From Saprospiraceae bacterium (GTDB lineage Bacteria; Bacteroidota; Bacteroidia; Chitinophagales; Saprospiraceae): 37,000 nt of DNA. Made by a program: the position numbers and the translations under genes. Shown here piece after piece: positions 1-9,400 of the stretch. The notes under the pieces are model-generated. The model did not search any database. It had not been told where the DNA came from and was given only the letters and a program-made list of their open reading frames with translations. The stretch spans positions 1-37,000 of the forward strand of contig JALSKB010000210.1 of assembly GCA_026989035.1 (NCBI GenBank), given 5' to 3'. Within the stretch, counting starts at the first letter, position 1. Every line of letters begins with the position of its first letter.

Positions 1-1
1 C

Positions 2-364
2 GGCCCCAAGTGGGTCATGCTGCGAGGCATCACCCAAAGCCTCGACGAAGTGCCGCTTGCCGATGTGGCCAAGAGCTACGCACAGGCCTATCCGGCGGCT
101 GTACTGGGTGTGGGAGGCTTTCTGGCCGGCTCCAGCGACTTTAGCCTGCGCATCGGCCTTCGGGTAGAATACGCCTTTACTGATTTCGTAACCGAAAGCG
201 GAAAGGCTGCGAACTATCCGGCGCCTTATGTCGTTCCTCCCTATGACGCGCTCAGCTCGACCAACCCCTTCAGCGCTTCGGTCTATCTGGAATTCAACCT
301 GCCCATAGGAGGTATAGCTAAGGCGGGCTGCGGTCAGCGAGCTTTTATTCTCGGCGGACGATAA
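2..364 (+). CDS. C-terminal fragment of a probable outer-membrane beta-barrel protein
   Basis: The reading frame is open from the left edge and stops with TAA at 362-364, so only about 120 C-terminal residues are visible and the start lies outside the window. The fragment has alternating hydrophobic and polar stretches rich in Gly, Phe, Tyr and Ser (for example SLRIGLRVEYAFTDF and FSASVYLEFNLPIGG). This is the pattern of amphipathic beta-strands separated by polar loops, as in Bacteroidota outer-membrane barrels. It does not end in the canonical terminal Phe, since the last residues are FILGGR, so the barrel assignment is an inference. It lies 28 nt upstream of sucA in the same direction but has no obvious functional link to it. 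Confidence 0.45.
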   Translation, partial: GPKWVMLRGITQSLDEVPLADVAKSYAQAYPAAVLGVGGFLAGSSDFSLRIGLRVEYAFTDFVTESGKAANYPAPYVVPPYDALSSTNPFSASVYLEFNLPIGGIAKAGCGQRAFILGGR

Positions 365-392
365 AACCAAGCCTACCTGTTAAAAAAAAAAC

Positions 393-3161
393 ATGACCGA
401 CTACTCGTTCATCACCAATGCTCACCCGAGCTACATCGAATCGCTCTACCGGCAATACCGGCAAAACCCGCATGCTGTCGAACCTTCCTGGGCCTCCTTT
501 TTTAAAGGGTTTGAATATGCGCTTTCGCAAAACAACGAAAGAAGCCCGGAGGCAAGCCAAACCCCTACCCTGCCCTCAGACGAGACCCATCTGTACAAAG
601 AGCTGCGGGTTTTCTCCCTCATCATGGCCTATCGCCTTCGCGGACACTTGCTGTCCACCACCAACCCCATCAAACAGCGCAAAGACCGCAAGCCTCACCT
701 GGACCTGGCCGACTTCGAGCTTAGCGAGACAGATCTGGATACGACTTTCCTTGCTGCTAAAGAGGTAGGCCTGCCCGCTGCCGACAGCCTGCGCAACATC
801 ATTAAACAACTCAAGCACATCTACTGCGGCAACATTGGTTTTGAATACTACTTCATCCAGGATAGAGAAAAGCGCGTCTGGTTGAGAGAGCAAATTGAAA
901 AATCTCGCCCCGATGATTACGGCCTCAGCCTGGAAGAAAAACAACGCATCCTGGAAAAACTCAATGGCGCCGTCCAATTTGAAAAGTTTTTGCACACCAA
1001 ATACGTGGGCCAAAAGCGCTTCTCTCTGGAAGGCGGTGAAACCACTATCCCCGCTTTAGACGCCCTCATCAACGAAGTGAGCGCACTGGGTGCCGAAGAA
1101 ATTGTCATCGGCATGGCACATCGCGGGCGTCTTAACGTCTTGGCCAACATCATGGGCAAAACCTACGCCCAGATTTTCAACGAATTCGAAGGCACAGCCG
1201 TGCCAGACCAGCGCTTTGGCGATGGAGATGTCAAGTACCACCTCGGCTTTTCTTCTCAGGTTGATACGCCTTCCGGCAAAAAAGTACACCTCAAACTCGT
1301 GCCCAACCCCTCCCATCTCGAGAGCGTGGACCCCGTCGTCGAAGGCTTTACGCGGGCGAAAGGCGAATTGCTGTACGACAGCCAATTCAGCAGAATACTG
1401 CCCATACTCGTCCATGGAGATGCCGCTCTGGCCGGTCAGGGCGTCGTCTATGAAACCGTTCAAATGAGCCAGTTAGACGGCTATTTCACCGGAGGGACTA
1501 TTCACTTCGTCATCAACAACCAAATTGGCTTCACCACCAACTTCGAAGAAGCCCGAAGCTCAACTTACAGCACAGGCGTTGCCGGTGTCGTACAAGCTCC
1601 CGTATTTCACGTCAACGGCGATGACCCTGAGGCTGTACTCTTCGTTTGCAAAATGGCTGTTGCCTTTCGGCAAAAATTTAAAAGCGACGTCTTTATCGAC
1701 ATGGTCTGCTATCGAAAACACGGCCACAACGAAGGAGACGACCCCCGCTTCACCCAGCCGGAGATGTACAAAATTATTGAAAAACATCCCGACCCGCGAC
1801 AGGTTTACGTCCAAAAACTCATCGAGCGCGGCGATGTGGACAAGGCCCTGGCCGAACAAATGGAAAAGGAGTTCTGGGCCGAGCTGCAAGAGCGCTTTGA
1901 CGAAGTCAGGGAAAAGCCCCTCCCCTACGAATACCAGGAATATGAACAGGCTTGGAGAAACCTCAAAAAAAACACGACTCCTTCCGATTTTGAAAAATCT
2001 CCTCCTACGGGTTTGCGCAAGGGCCAAACTGCCCTGCTGATGGAAAAACTGCTCTTGCTGCCGGAAGGCTTTGCCCCCCATGGAAAAGTGAATAGGCTGC
2101 TGAAGCAAAAGCAAAAACTTCTCCATTCCGGCAAACTCGACTGGGCCATGGCCGAATGGCTGGCCTATGCCAGCTTGCTGCTCGAGGGTTACGATGTGCG
2201 CATCAGCGGACAAGACGTGGAGCGGGGCACCTTCTCGCATCGTCATGCCTTCTTCTTCGATGCCAAAACCTACCAGGCTCACAATCGGTTTGCCAGGCTA
2301 GCCCCCAAACAAGGTCGCTTCAGCATTTACAACTCCCTGCTCTCGGAATTCGGCGTCCTGGGTTTTGAGTACGGCTATTCCCTGGCAACGCCCAACACCC
2401 TGGTCATCTGGGAGGCACAGTTCGGAGATTTTGTCAATGGTGCTCAGACCATCATCGACCAGTACATCGCTGCAGCGGAAAGCAAATGGCGCCGCATGAG
2501 CGGTTTGACTATGTTTCTTCCCCACGGCTATGAAGGACAAGGACCAGAGCACTCCAACGGCCGCATGAATCGCTTCCTGCAAGCCTGTGCAGAATACAAC
2601 ATGACCGTGGCCAATTGCAGCACCCCGGCCAACTTCTTTCACCTGCTACGGCGCCAGATGCACCGGCCTTTTCGCAAGCCGCTCATCGTCATGACGCCCA
2701 AATCCCTGCTCCGACATCCGGCAGTTGTCTCAGCATTCGAAGCCTTTGAAGGGAAAAAGGGTTTCAATGAAATGCTGGATGATCCGCTGTTCTCAAACAA
2801 AAATTCAGCTAAAAAAGTCAAACGCCTACTCCTCTGCTCGGGCAAGATTTACTACGACTTGCTGGCCGAACGCGACAAAAACGGGCGCACGGACATCGCC
2901 ATAGTGCGACTCGAACAACTCTACCCCTTCCCCCGCAAGCAATGGGATGCTATCGTGCGGAAATACAACCAAGCCGAGTATTTTTGGGTGCAGGAAGAAC
3001 CTGCTAACATGGGAGCTTGGTCTTATTTGCTCACTCGGCTCTACGACGAAGATTACCGTCTCAAGCTGATCTCCCGAAAAGCTTCGGCTTCTCCGGCTAC
3101 CGGACACAAAAAAATACACGACAAAGAGCAAATGGAAATTGTTACAAAAGCTATGAGTTAA
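393..3161 (+). CDS. sucA: 2-oxoglutarate dehydrogenase E1 component
   Basis: Thiamine-diphosphate-dependent E1 subunit of the 2-oxoglutarate dehydrogenase complex. It decarboxylates 2-oxoglutarate and passes the succinyl group to the E2 lipoyl domain in the TCA cycle. At 922 aa it is close to the E. coli protein (about 930 aa). The N-terminal E2-binding segment is recognisable (NAHPSYIESLYRQYRQNP). The active-site region IGMAHRGRLN carries H243, and the ThDP/Mg motif runs from GDAALAGQG (D343) to INN (N375-N376) followed by QIGFTT. The C-terminal transketolase-like half includes WEAQFGDFVNGAQ and HGYEGQGPEHS. The start is an ATG after an A-rich run with no strong Shine-Dalgarno, which is common in Bacteroidota. 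The usual partner sucB does not follow; the next gene is an unrelated secreted protein. One copy of the iterated 13-mer (1662-1674) encodes AFRQ within the gene. Confidence 0.97.
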   Translation: MTDYSFITNAHPSYIESLYRQYRQNPHAVEPSWASFFKGFEYALSQNNERSPEASQTPTLPSDETHLYKELRVFSLIMAYRLRGHLLSTTNPIKQRKDRKPHLDLADFELSETDLDTTFLAAKEVGLPAADSLRNIIKQLKHIYCGNIGFEYYFIQDREKRVWLREQIEKSRPDDYGLSLEEKQRILEKLNGAVQFEKFLHTKYVGQKRFSLEGGETTIPALDALINEVSALGAEEIVIGMAHRGRLNVLANIMGKTYAQIFNEFEGTAVPDQRFGDGDVKYHLGFSSQVDTPSGKKVHLKLVPNPSHLESVDPVVEGFTRAKGELLYDSQFSRILPILVHGDAALAGQGVVYETVQMSQLDGYFTGGTIHFVINNQIGFTTNFEEARSSTYSTGVAGVVQAPVFHVNGDDPEAVLFVCKMAVAFRQKFKSDVFIDMVCYRKHGHNEGDDPRFTQPEMYKIIEKHPDPRQVYVQKLIERGDVDKALAEQMEKEFWAELQERFDEVREKPLPYEYQEYEQAWRNLKKNTTPSDFEKSPPTGLRKGQTALLMEKLLLLPEGFAPHGKVNRLLKQKQKLLHSGKLDWAMAEWLAYASLLLEGYDVRISGQDVERGTFSHRHAFFFDAKTYQAHNRFARLAPKQGRFSIYNSLLSEFGVLGFEYGYSLATPNTLVIWEAQFGDFVNGAQTIIDQYIAAAESKWRRMSGLTMFLPHGYEGQGPEHSNGRMNRFLQACAEYNMTVANCSTPANFFHLLRRQMHRPFRKPLIVMTPKSLLRHPAVVSAFEAFEGKKGFNEMLDDPLFSNKNSAKKVKRLLLCSGKIYYDLLAERDKNGRTDIAIVRLEQLYPFPRKQWDAIVRKYNQAEYFWVQEEPANMGAWSYLLTRLYDEDYRLKLISRKASASPATGHKKIHDKEQMEIVTKAMS
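1662..1674 (-). repeat. Iterated hairpin 13-mer, copy 1 (in sucA)
   Basis: Exact copy of TTTGCCGAAAGGC on the minus strand, read as AFRQ on the plus-strand gene. The consensus extends to the 16-nt stem-loop TTTGCC-GAAA-GGCAAA. A one-mismatch copy with a GGAA loop lies in the same gene at 1268-1280. Confidence 0.85.
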
Positions 3162-3355
3162 AACGGCTTGGTATCCTCCCAGGTATTAAAGCCGCTAACA
3201 TAATAAGCCAAGATTTACTTCATATCGGATAGAGCTTCTCCAATACCCATCTCATACATAGACCTAAACTGCATGGCATGGCCTACCCCGGTATGGCCTG
3301 CCTCTGCAAGGCAGCTGGCGTATCCCAAGCCGTTCCGCCACAGGCAGCAAAGACT
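3162..3355. other. Intergenic gap between sucA and the beta-helix gene
   Basis: This 194-nt stretch holds a weak hairpin at 3298-3314 (CTGCCT, five-base loop, AGGCAG) without a T-run. I see no TAnnTTTG box, no convincing terminator for sucA and no small gene. An in-frame upstream start at 3278 exists, but the residues it would add do not look like a signal peptide. Confidence 0.5.
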
Positions 3356-5122
3356 ATGTTTCAAACATTAAAAACTCGAATCGTGCAAAAATTTCTGCTT
3401 TTTCTTCTCTTGCCTGGTTTCAGCTTGTTTTTTCAAGCTTCTGTCAAGGCTGCCGATTACCACATAGGCCCCGGCCAGCCCTATACCGAATTGGGTGATG
3501 TGCCCTGGATCTCGCTACAAGCCGGCGATCGGGTTTTTATCCATTGGCGCAGCACCCCGTATGCTGCAAAAATTTTTCTCAGAGCTCAGGGCAGTCCGGA
3601 CAATCCCGTTCTCATCTCCGGAATACCCGATTCAGATGGAAATCTGCCCGTCATAACAGGAGAAAATGCAACAACTGATGAGCAATTTGTCGGTTATTTC
3701 AACAGTACCTGGACAGAAGACTTAGGGCTGTTTCTCATCTACAGAGGACCGGATGACGATTACTACAACTATACCCCGTCCAACATCATTTTTGAAAACC
3801 TGGAACTAACGGGTGTGAAACCGGAAAATACCTTTACGGATCAATTTGGAAACACCAGAAACTACAACACTTTCTCTTCGGCCATTCATGCACTTATCGT
3901 TCACGGTCTGACGGTCAGGCATTGCAAAATTCATGACAATGCCCAAGGTATATTTACCAACAGCTACGGTGGTGGTATGGCGCAAATGTCCACCAACCTC
4001 CTTATCGAGTACAACGAAATTTGGGATAACGGCAACTTGGATTCAGGCCATGAACACAACATTTATGCACAATCTTTGGGCACCACTATCCAATACAACA
4101 GAATAGGTCGCCTTAAAGCAGGCTCTTGGGGAGCCTCGATCAAGGATCGCTCTTCAGGTACCCTTATCCGATACAACTGGATAGAAGCTTCTGCCCGAAC
4201 GCTCGATTTGGTCGAGGCCGAAGATGGTTGGGAAATCACCACAGCTCAGCCCGATTATCACGACATCTATGTCTATGGCAATGTCTTTACCAATTATCTG
4301 GATATAGAACCCCATGGCATTGGTAACATCCATTACGGCTACGACAACTCACCGGATTTGGGCAAAGAAGGCACCCTGTACTTCTTCAACAATACCGTGT
4401 ATTTTGAGACCGACCAAGACGTCTTTTGGTACGTCTATCTCTTCGATTTGTCTTCCAATACCTGTAGCGTCGCTATGTACAACAACATCGTCCACGCCCT
4501 TCCTACTTCAACAGCTACAACACCTTCCGAGTTGAGACTTATGGCTTCTTACGGCAGCTTGTATTTGTACGCCAACAATTGGCTCCAGCAGGACTATCTG
4601 GATACTTATCCTGGTTCGGAAGCTCAGATACATGTGCTCGAACAACCCCTCGTCGGTATAGCCCCGGGGTTCATGGATGCTACCGCCGAAGATTTTACCT
4701 TGCAGAGCAACTCCAATTGTATTGATGCTGCCGGTCCTCTACCCCCGGAGCTGGAACAAAACCATCCACTTGATTACCAGTACCTGAAGCATGCCTCTGC
4801 GATAAGCAGGGAAGCTCTCGGTGCAGCTATGGATTTAGGTGCTTTTGAATACTCGGGCCCTGTTCACAGCTCTTTTACATACGTGACATCAGTGCCTTCT
4901 ATGCTATACCCAAATCCCGCACATACAACACTTTACATCAACAGCGACAAAGGAGCCATTAAAGCATGCCAAGTCTTCGACCTCAGGGGAAGACGCATTC
5001 CCATGGAGCTGATAGCCCGAAACAGAGCAATTCAAATTGCCGCGCTCAAACCGGGCATGTACTTCTTGCAGGTGGAATTTGCGTCCGGAGAAAAACAACT
5101 GCTGAAATTTCAAAAATACTGA
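3356..5122 (+). CDS. Secreted right-handed parallel beta-helix protein with T9SS sorting domain
   Basis: This is a 588-aa secreted protein. The ATG at 3356 is chosen because it gives a clean signal peptide: a basic start (MFQTLKTRIVQK), a hydrophobic core and a cut near SVKA-ADY. The body (about residues 70-470) has the repeating N-, Y- and I-rich pattern of pectate-lyase-like beta-helices, with recurring phrases such as NIIFENLELTGV, HDNAQGIF, IEYNEIWDNG, IQYNRIGRL and IRYNWIEA. The last 73 residues form a type A T9SS C-terminal domain beginning LYPNPAHTTLYIN (Y518) and ending in strands GMYFLQVEF and KQLLKFQKY, so export to the surface or outside by T9SS is expected. Such folds often bind or cleave polysaccharides, but I see no specific catalytic signature and assign no substrate. 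Its stop codon directly abuts that of truB on the other strand. Confidence 0.85.
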   Translation: MFQTLKTRIVQKFLLFLLLPGFSLFFQASVKAADYHIGPGQPYTELGDVPWISLQAGDRVFIHWRSTPYAAKIFLRAQGSPDNPVLISGIPDSDGNLPVITGENATTDEQFVGYFNSTWTEDLGLFLIYRGPDDDYYNYTPSNIIFENLELTGVKPENTFTDQFGNTRNYNTFSSAIHALIVHGLTVRHCKIHDNAQGIFTNSYGGGMAQMSTNLLIEYNEIWDNGNLDSGHEHNIYAQSLGTTIQYNRIGRLKAGSWGASIKDRSSGTLIRYNWIEASARTLDLVEAEDGWEITTAQPDYHDIYVYGNVFTNYLDIEPHGIGNIHYGYDNSPDLGKEGTLYFFNNTVYFETDQDVFWYVYLFDLSSNTCSVAMYNNIVHALPTSTATTPSELRLMASYGSLYLYANNWLQQDYLDTYPGSEAQIHVLEQPLVGIAPGFMDATAEDFTLQSNSNCIDAAGPLPPELEQNHPLDYQYLKHASAISREALGAAMDLGAFEYSGPVHSSFTYVTSVPSMLYPNPAHTTLYINSDKGAIKACQVFDLRGRRIPMELIARNRAIQIAALKPGMYFLQVEFASGEKQLLKFQKY

Positions 5123-5860
5123 TCAACTTCCCTGCCCGAAAGATTCCAAAACAGCCACCAAGTCCTGCAAAGGCCAGGCCTCTTCAAGGCGGTGCTCCCC
5201 AATGGCCGTGCGCTTTAAGGCCGTTAGGTGTGCACCGCTTTGGAGAATTTTGCCGAAATCGTGTGCCAAAGAGCGGATGTAAGTGCCCTTGCTGCAGCGC
5301 ACCTCAAAGCGCAGCTCCGGTAGTTCTATTTGCCGAAAGGCAAAGTCGTAAACCTCTACCGCTCTGGCCTTTCGCTCTATCGTTTTGCCCTTGCGAGCCA
5401 ATTTGTACAGCGGCTGCCCCTTCACTTTTACCGCCGAATACATGGGTGGAAGCTGCTCAATGCGACCCAAAAACTGCTTGCGGGCATTTTCCAGCATAGC
5501 AGGAGTAATGTGCTCCCAAGAGAAAAAAGCATCCGGTTCCGTCTCCGCATCATAGGAGGGCGTACTTGCCCCTAACAACAAAACTCCCTCATACTGCTTC
5601 GGCAAATCCTGAAAGGCCGAGATGCTTTTGGTAGCCCTGCCGGTACACAAAATGAGCAAACCGGTGGCCATGGGGTCTAAGGTGCCGGCATGCCCTACTT
5701 TTATTTTTCTATTAGCTGTTATCCTGCGTAGATAAACTCGAATCTTATTGACCACATCAAAGGAGGTCCAGCCTGCGGGCTTATCGACCAACAGGACAAG
5801 TCCGGACTGAAAGTCCGGCAGCGAATCGCCGGGGCAAAAAAAAGGAAAAGGCATGTTCAT
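5123..5860 (-). CDS. truB: tRNA pseudouridine(55) synthase
   Basis: TruB converts U55 of the tRNA T-loop to pseudouridine. The protein is 245 aa, within the short Bacteroidota range. It carries the N-terminal motif LLVDKPAGWTSFDVVNKIR, the catalytic-loop motif GHAGTLDPMATGLL (the Asp of TLDP is the nucleophile), YSAVKVKGQPLYKLARKG and the late motif RCSKGTYIRSLAHDFG. The start is set at the ATG at 5858-5860, which overlaps the TGA of the upstream MOSC gene (CTATGA), implying translational coupling. A longer frame upstream would only translate the MOSC region out of frame. One perfect 16-nt copy of the iterated hairpin (5329-5344) lies inside and encodes FAFRQ. The stop abuts the stop of the convergent beta-helix gene with no spacer. 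Confidence 0.95.
   Translation of the reverse strand: MNMPFPFFCPGDSLPDFQSGLVLLVDKPAGWTSFDVVNKIRVYLRRITANRKIKVGHAGTLDPMATGLLILCTGRATKSISAFQDLPKQYEGVLLLGASTPSYDAETEPDAFFSWEHITPAMLENARKQFLGRIEQLPPMYSAVKVKGQPLYKLARKGKTIERKARAVEVYDFAFRQIELPELRFEVRCSKGTYIRSLAHDFGKILQSGAHLTALKRTAIGEHRLEEAWPLQDLVAVLESFGQGS
5329..5344 (+). repeat. Iterated hairpin, copy 2, perfect 16-mer (in truB)
   Basis: Perfect 16-nt stem-loop; the minus-strand gene reads it as FAFRQ. Confidence 0.9.
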
Positions 5861-6333
5861 AGAACCAGGCTTACTGCATCTCCCAGGCGTATGACTCCAC
5901 CGCGAATAACGCGGGCAGTGATTCCCCCATGACCTCGCATGGCGTTGTAGCCACCTGCCCCCAGGTTTTTCTCCATGCGGGAACAGGGATGACATTTGCC
6001 GGTCATTTCCAAGATGACCTCCTCGCCTATTTGGAATTGCCTTTCGGCAAAGGCCAGTAGATTGATGCCGCTGACGACCAAATTTCTGCGAGTCAGTTGA
6101 GGCGAAATACCTTCTTCTCTGCCGAGTAAGCGAGCTACAGTTTGCAAGTGCTCGGCCTGAATCAAAGTCAACTGTCTTTTACCACTTTCACCGGCATAGT
6201 GATCGCCCGCCAAACCTTCCTCTACAGTAAGCAGGGCTTCGCCGACTTCTTGCAAAGGGGCGCGCTTTTTCGGACGCAAACCTATCCATTCCAGCTTTCC
6301 CCTTTGTGGCAGGGTGTTGAGCATTTCTTCCAT
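5857..6333 (-). CDS. MOSC domain-containing protein
   Basis: MOSC (molybdenum cofactor sulfurase C-terminal) domain protein of about 158 aa. The motifs visible are the N-terminal WIGLRPKKRAPLQ, the middle GLAGDHYAG and LTLIQAEHL, RRNLVVSGINL, and the conserved cysteine in GKCHPCSRME. Family members bind molybdopterin-type cofactors or handle sulfur; stand-alone MOSC proteins such as the YiiM type act in reductive detoxification. No molybdenum-cofactor genes are nearby. The ATG at 6333 is preferred over an upstream start at 6456 because a TAnnTTTG promoter box lies at 6348-6355, only a few bases before it. Its TGA overlaps the truB ATG, so the two form an operon. A copy of the iterated 13-mer (6039-6051) encodes FAER. 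Confidence 0.85.
   Translation of the reverse strand: MEEMLNTLPQRGKLEWIGLRPKKRAPLQEVGEALLTVEEGLAGDHYAGESGKRQLTLIQAEHLQTVARLLGREEGISPQLTRRNLVVSGINLLAFAERQFQIGEEVILEMTGKCHPCSRMEKNLGAGGYNAMRGHGGITARVIRGGVIRLGDAVSLVL
6039..6051 (-). repeat. Iterated hairpin, copy 3 (in MOSC gene)
   Basis: Exact 13-mer; 15 of 16 positions of the full stem-loop match. Read as FAER. Confidence 0.85.
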
Positions 6334-6347
6334 TGGATCATTTTGGG

Positions 6348-6355
6348 CAAAGATA
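6348..6355 (-). promoter_or_regulatory. Predicted -7 box (TATCTTTG) for the MOSC-truB operon
   Basis: On the minus strand the sequence reads TATCTTTG, a full match to the Bacteroidota primary-sigma -7 consensus TAnnTTTG. It lies 14 nt upstream of the ATG at 6333, giving a very short leader. A -33 TTG at good spacing is not evident, so only this box is supported. Confidence 0.5.
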
Positions 6356-6440
6356 ACAAGCTTTCGGGCAACGAGTTGAGAACTTGTCTGCTTCCTGACT
6401 AATGAATAAAATTCTTCATGCGATCTGCTTCTTTTTTGAG

Positions 6441-6448
6441 TACATTTG
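6441..6448 (+). promoter_or_regulatory. Predicted -7 box (TACATTTG) for the S8 peptidase gene
   Basis: This is a full match to TAnnTTTG, 26 nt upstream of the peptidase ATG at 6475. Together with the box on the other strand at 6348-6355 it makes a compact divergent promoter region. No clear -33 TTG is seen. Confidence 0.5.
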
Positions 6449-6474
6449 GAATTCATTTAACAAAATCACCTGAA

Positions 6475-9400
6475 ATGAACACCCTTAAAATCCAACTGCT
6501 AAGGAGCCTGATCTTCCTGCTCCTCATTTCATTTGCCGAAAGGCCAAAACTCTATGCACAAAGCCATAGCCTCCAACTGAGAACGGGCACTGTGGATTTG
6601 CCCGAAAACGCCGGACAATACGACCCTGCCGCCCTACCTGCTTCAGCTCGCTTAGGCGAACAATACTACGTCCTGTTGCAATTTTTTGCGCTACCCGATG
6701 CAAAGCAGCGCCAAAGCCAGGCCGAGGAGGGTATCCACTTGCTGGATTATCTCCACGCCAAAACGTACATCGCGGCCCTGTCCAAAGACGTACAGGCTGG
6801 CCTGTTGCAAGCCCGGGGCGTGCGCTCTGTAGTACCTATTCCGGCTTTCGCCAAATGGGACCCGCGCCTGGATGCATACCTAAGCTCCGGCCCAAAGCTC
6901 ACCGAAGTCATGCTGTTGACGCAAAAAAATATTCCGGAAGAACAAGTGGAGAAATACCTTCGCCAAGATGGAATGCAGCTCGTGCGTCACAGCAATCGCC
7001 TGTGGCGAGTACGCGTATTGACAAACCGCTTACCGGACTTGCTCAATTTGCCCTACATAGCCTGGATAGAACCCGTGCCGGCACGCGGAGAGCCTGAAGA
7101 TACGCGAGGTCGTTCCCTGCTCCGATCCAATGCCATCAACGGCTTGCTGCCCTCCTCCTATCACTTTGACGGAAGTGGAATTGGGGTTTTGGTGCGCGAT
7201 GACGGCGCGCTGGGCCCTCACATAGATTTTCAGGGTCGCCTGCACAATGCACCGGGATTCTCTCTCGGCGGCACCCATGGCGATGGCGTAGGCGGCATCT
7301 TGGCCGGTGCCGGAAATCTGGACCCCTACATGCAAGGTATGGCTTCAGGTGCTGAAGTGTATGCCATACCTTATCAGGCTGATTTCCTGGACAACACCTT
7401 GGATTTGCACATCGAGGAAGGTATTTTAGTCACCAATTCCTCCTACAGCAATGGCTGTAATGTCGGTTATACGGCCATCACACAGGAAGTGGATCAGCAG
7501 ATGTACGACTACCCCACCTTCCTGCACGTCTTTTCAGCCGGCAACTCCAACAATGCCGACTGTGATTACGGTGCTGGCAACCAGTGGGGTAATATCACCG
7601 GCGGGCACAAGCAAGGCAAAAACGTCATAGCCACGGCTAACCTCTACCAAAACGGCAACCTGGTCAACAGCTCCAGTCGAGGTCCTGCCTATGACGGCCG
7701 TATCAAGCCCGATATAGCTGCCAACGGAGCAGGTCATTACTCCACCACGGAGGGCAACGACTATCAGGAGTTCGGGGGAACTTCCGGTGCAGCACCCTGC
7801 ATAGCAGGCATTGCAGCACAACTGCATCAAGCTTACCAAAGCTGGAACGGAGGTCAAACCGCTCCCGCCGCCCTACTCAAAACCCTTTTGCTCAACACGG
7901 CTACAGATTTGGGCAATCCCGGGCCCGACTTCAAATACGGCTGGGGTCAGGCCCATGCTCTGCGTGCCCTGCGCGCCTTGGAAGAAGGTCGTTATGTGGA
8001 AGGAAGCCTGGATCAAGGTGAACAGAGCAGCATGCCGTTGAGCATTCCCGCCGGTTTGGCTCAGGTCAAAATCATGCTCTATTGGGCAGATGTGCCGGCT
8101 TTTCCCGATGCAGCGGTGGCCTTAGTCAATGACCTGGACCTCACCCTCGAAGCTCCCGATGGAACCATTCACTACCCCTATGTCTTAGATCACACGCCCG
8201 ACCCGACACTCTTGGATCAGCCGGCTACCACGGGTGAAGATCACCTCAACAACATGGAACAGGTCGCCGTAGAAAATCCCATGCCGGGAAGCTGGACGAT
8301 ACACATCAACGGCACGGCCGTACCCCAGGGGCCACAGACCTTTTACCTCAATTGGGACTTTCTAACTGCCGGCCCGGAAATCACCTACCCCAGCGGAGGA
8401 GAAGGCTTTGTGCCCGGCAGCATGGAACGCATCCACTGGGACGCCTACGGCTCTGACGGCAGCTTCGAACTGGAGTATTCCCTGGACAGCGGGCAGGTCT
8501 GGAATGCCCTGGCCACCGTAAACGGCGATCAGCGCATGTTCGACTGGCTGGTACCCGAAGAAATCAGCGGACAAGTCCTTTTGCGCATCAGCCGCAACGG
8601 CCAAAGCGACCTCAGTGAAGTCTTTTCCATCATAGGCGTACCTGAAAACTTACAAGTTGATGTGGCCTGCCCGGATTCCATTCAGCTCAGCTGGGATTCC
8701 GTACCCGGAGCAGTGGCTTATGATTTCTTCGTACTGGGCGATCGCTTCATGGATTCGGTGGCTACAACCTCTGCCAACAGCATCAGCATCCCCACCCTCA
8801 ACGGCAATCCCTCTCTGGACTATTGGTTTGCCGTGCGTGCCGTAACCGAAACGGGCCTGCCGGGGCAACGCTCCATCGCAGAGTTCTTCAACGAAGGGCT
8901 GGTCAATTGCCAGCTAAACAAAGACCTGGAACTAAGCCAGTTGAATGCTCCCACCGTAAACCTGGCCACGGGTTGTGAGTCCTTCTTCTCCGACGTCAGC
9001 ATTTTGCTCACCAACAACGGGCAAAATCCCGTAGAAAATCCCGTTTTGAGTTATCAGCTCAACGAAGAACCGGTGGTGGAAGAAAACCCATCTCTGACGC
9101 TTATGCCGGGACAAAGTGCGGAGTACACCTTTGATACGCCGCTTTTTATCGATGCCAATGGCGATTATCAACTCAAAATCTGGGGTTATACCGCTGATGA
9201 CGAGGCTTTTTTCAACGATACCCTCTCCCATGCTTTTTCCCTGAGCATTTACCCGGGCCAAGGCGTACAAGCCGAATACAACGAGGATTTTGAAGCCGGC
9301 GAATTGCCTCAGTATTGGGACATTTTCAATCCCGATTTGGGGCTTGGCTGGGAACTGCGAGATGGCATTTTGGGTAGTAATGGCAACCCTACGCACTGTT

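Noticed and set aside
3298-3314. Hairpin CTGCCT/AGGCAG after sucA
   Set aside because: Only 6 bp and no T-run, so it is not a convincing terminator.
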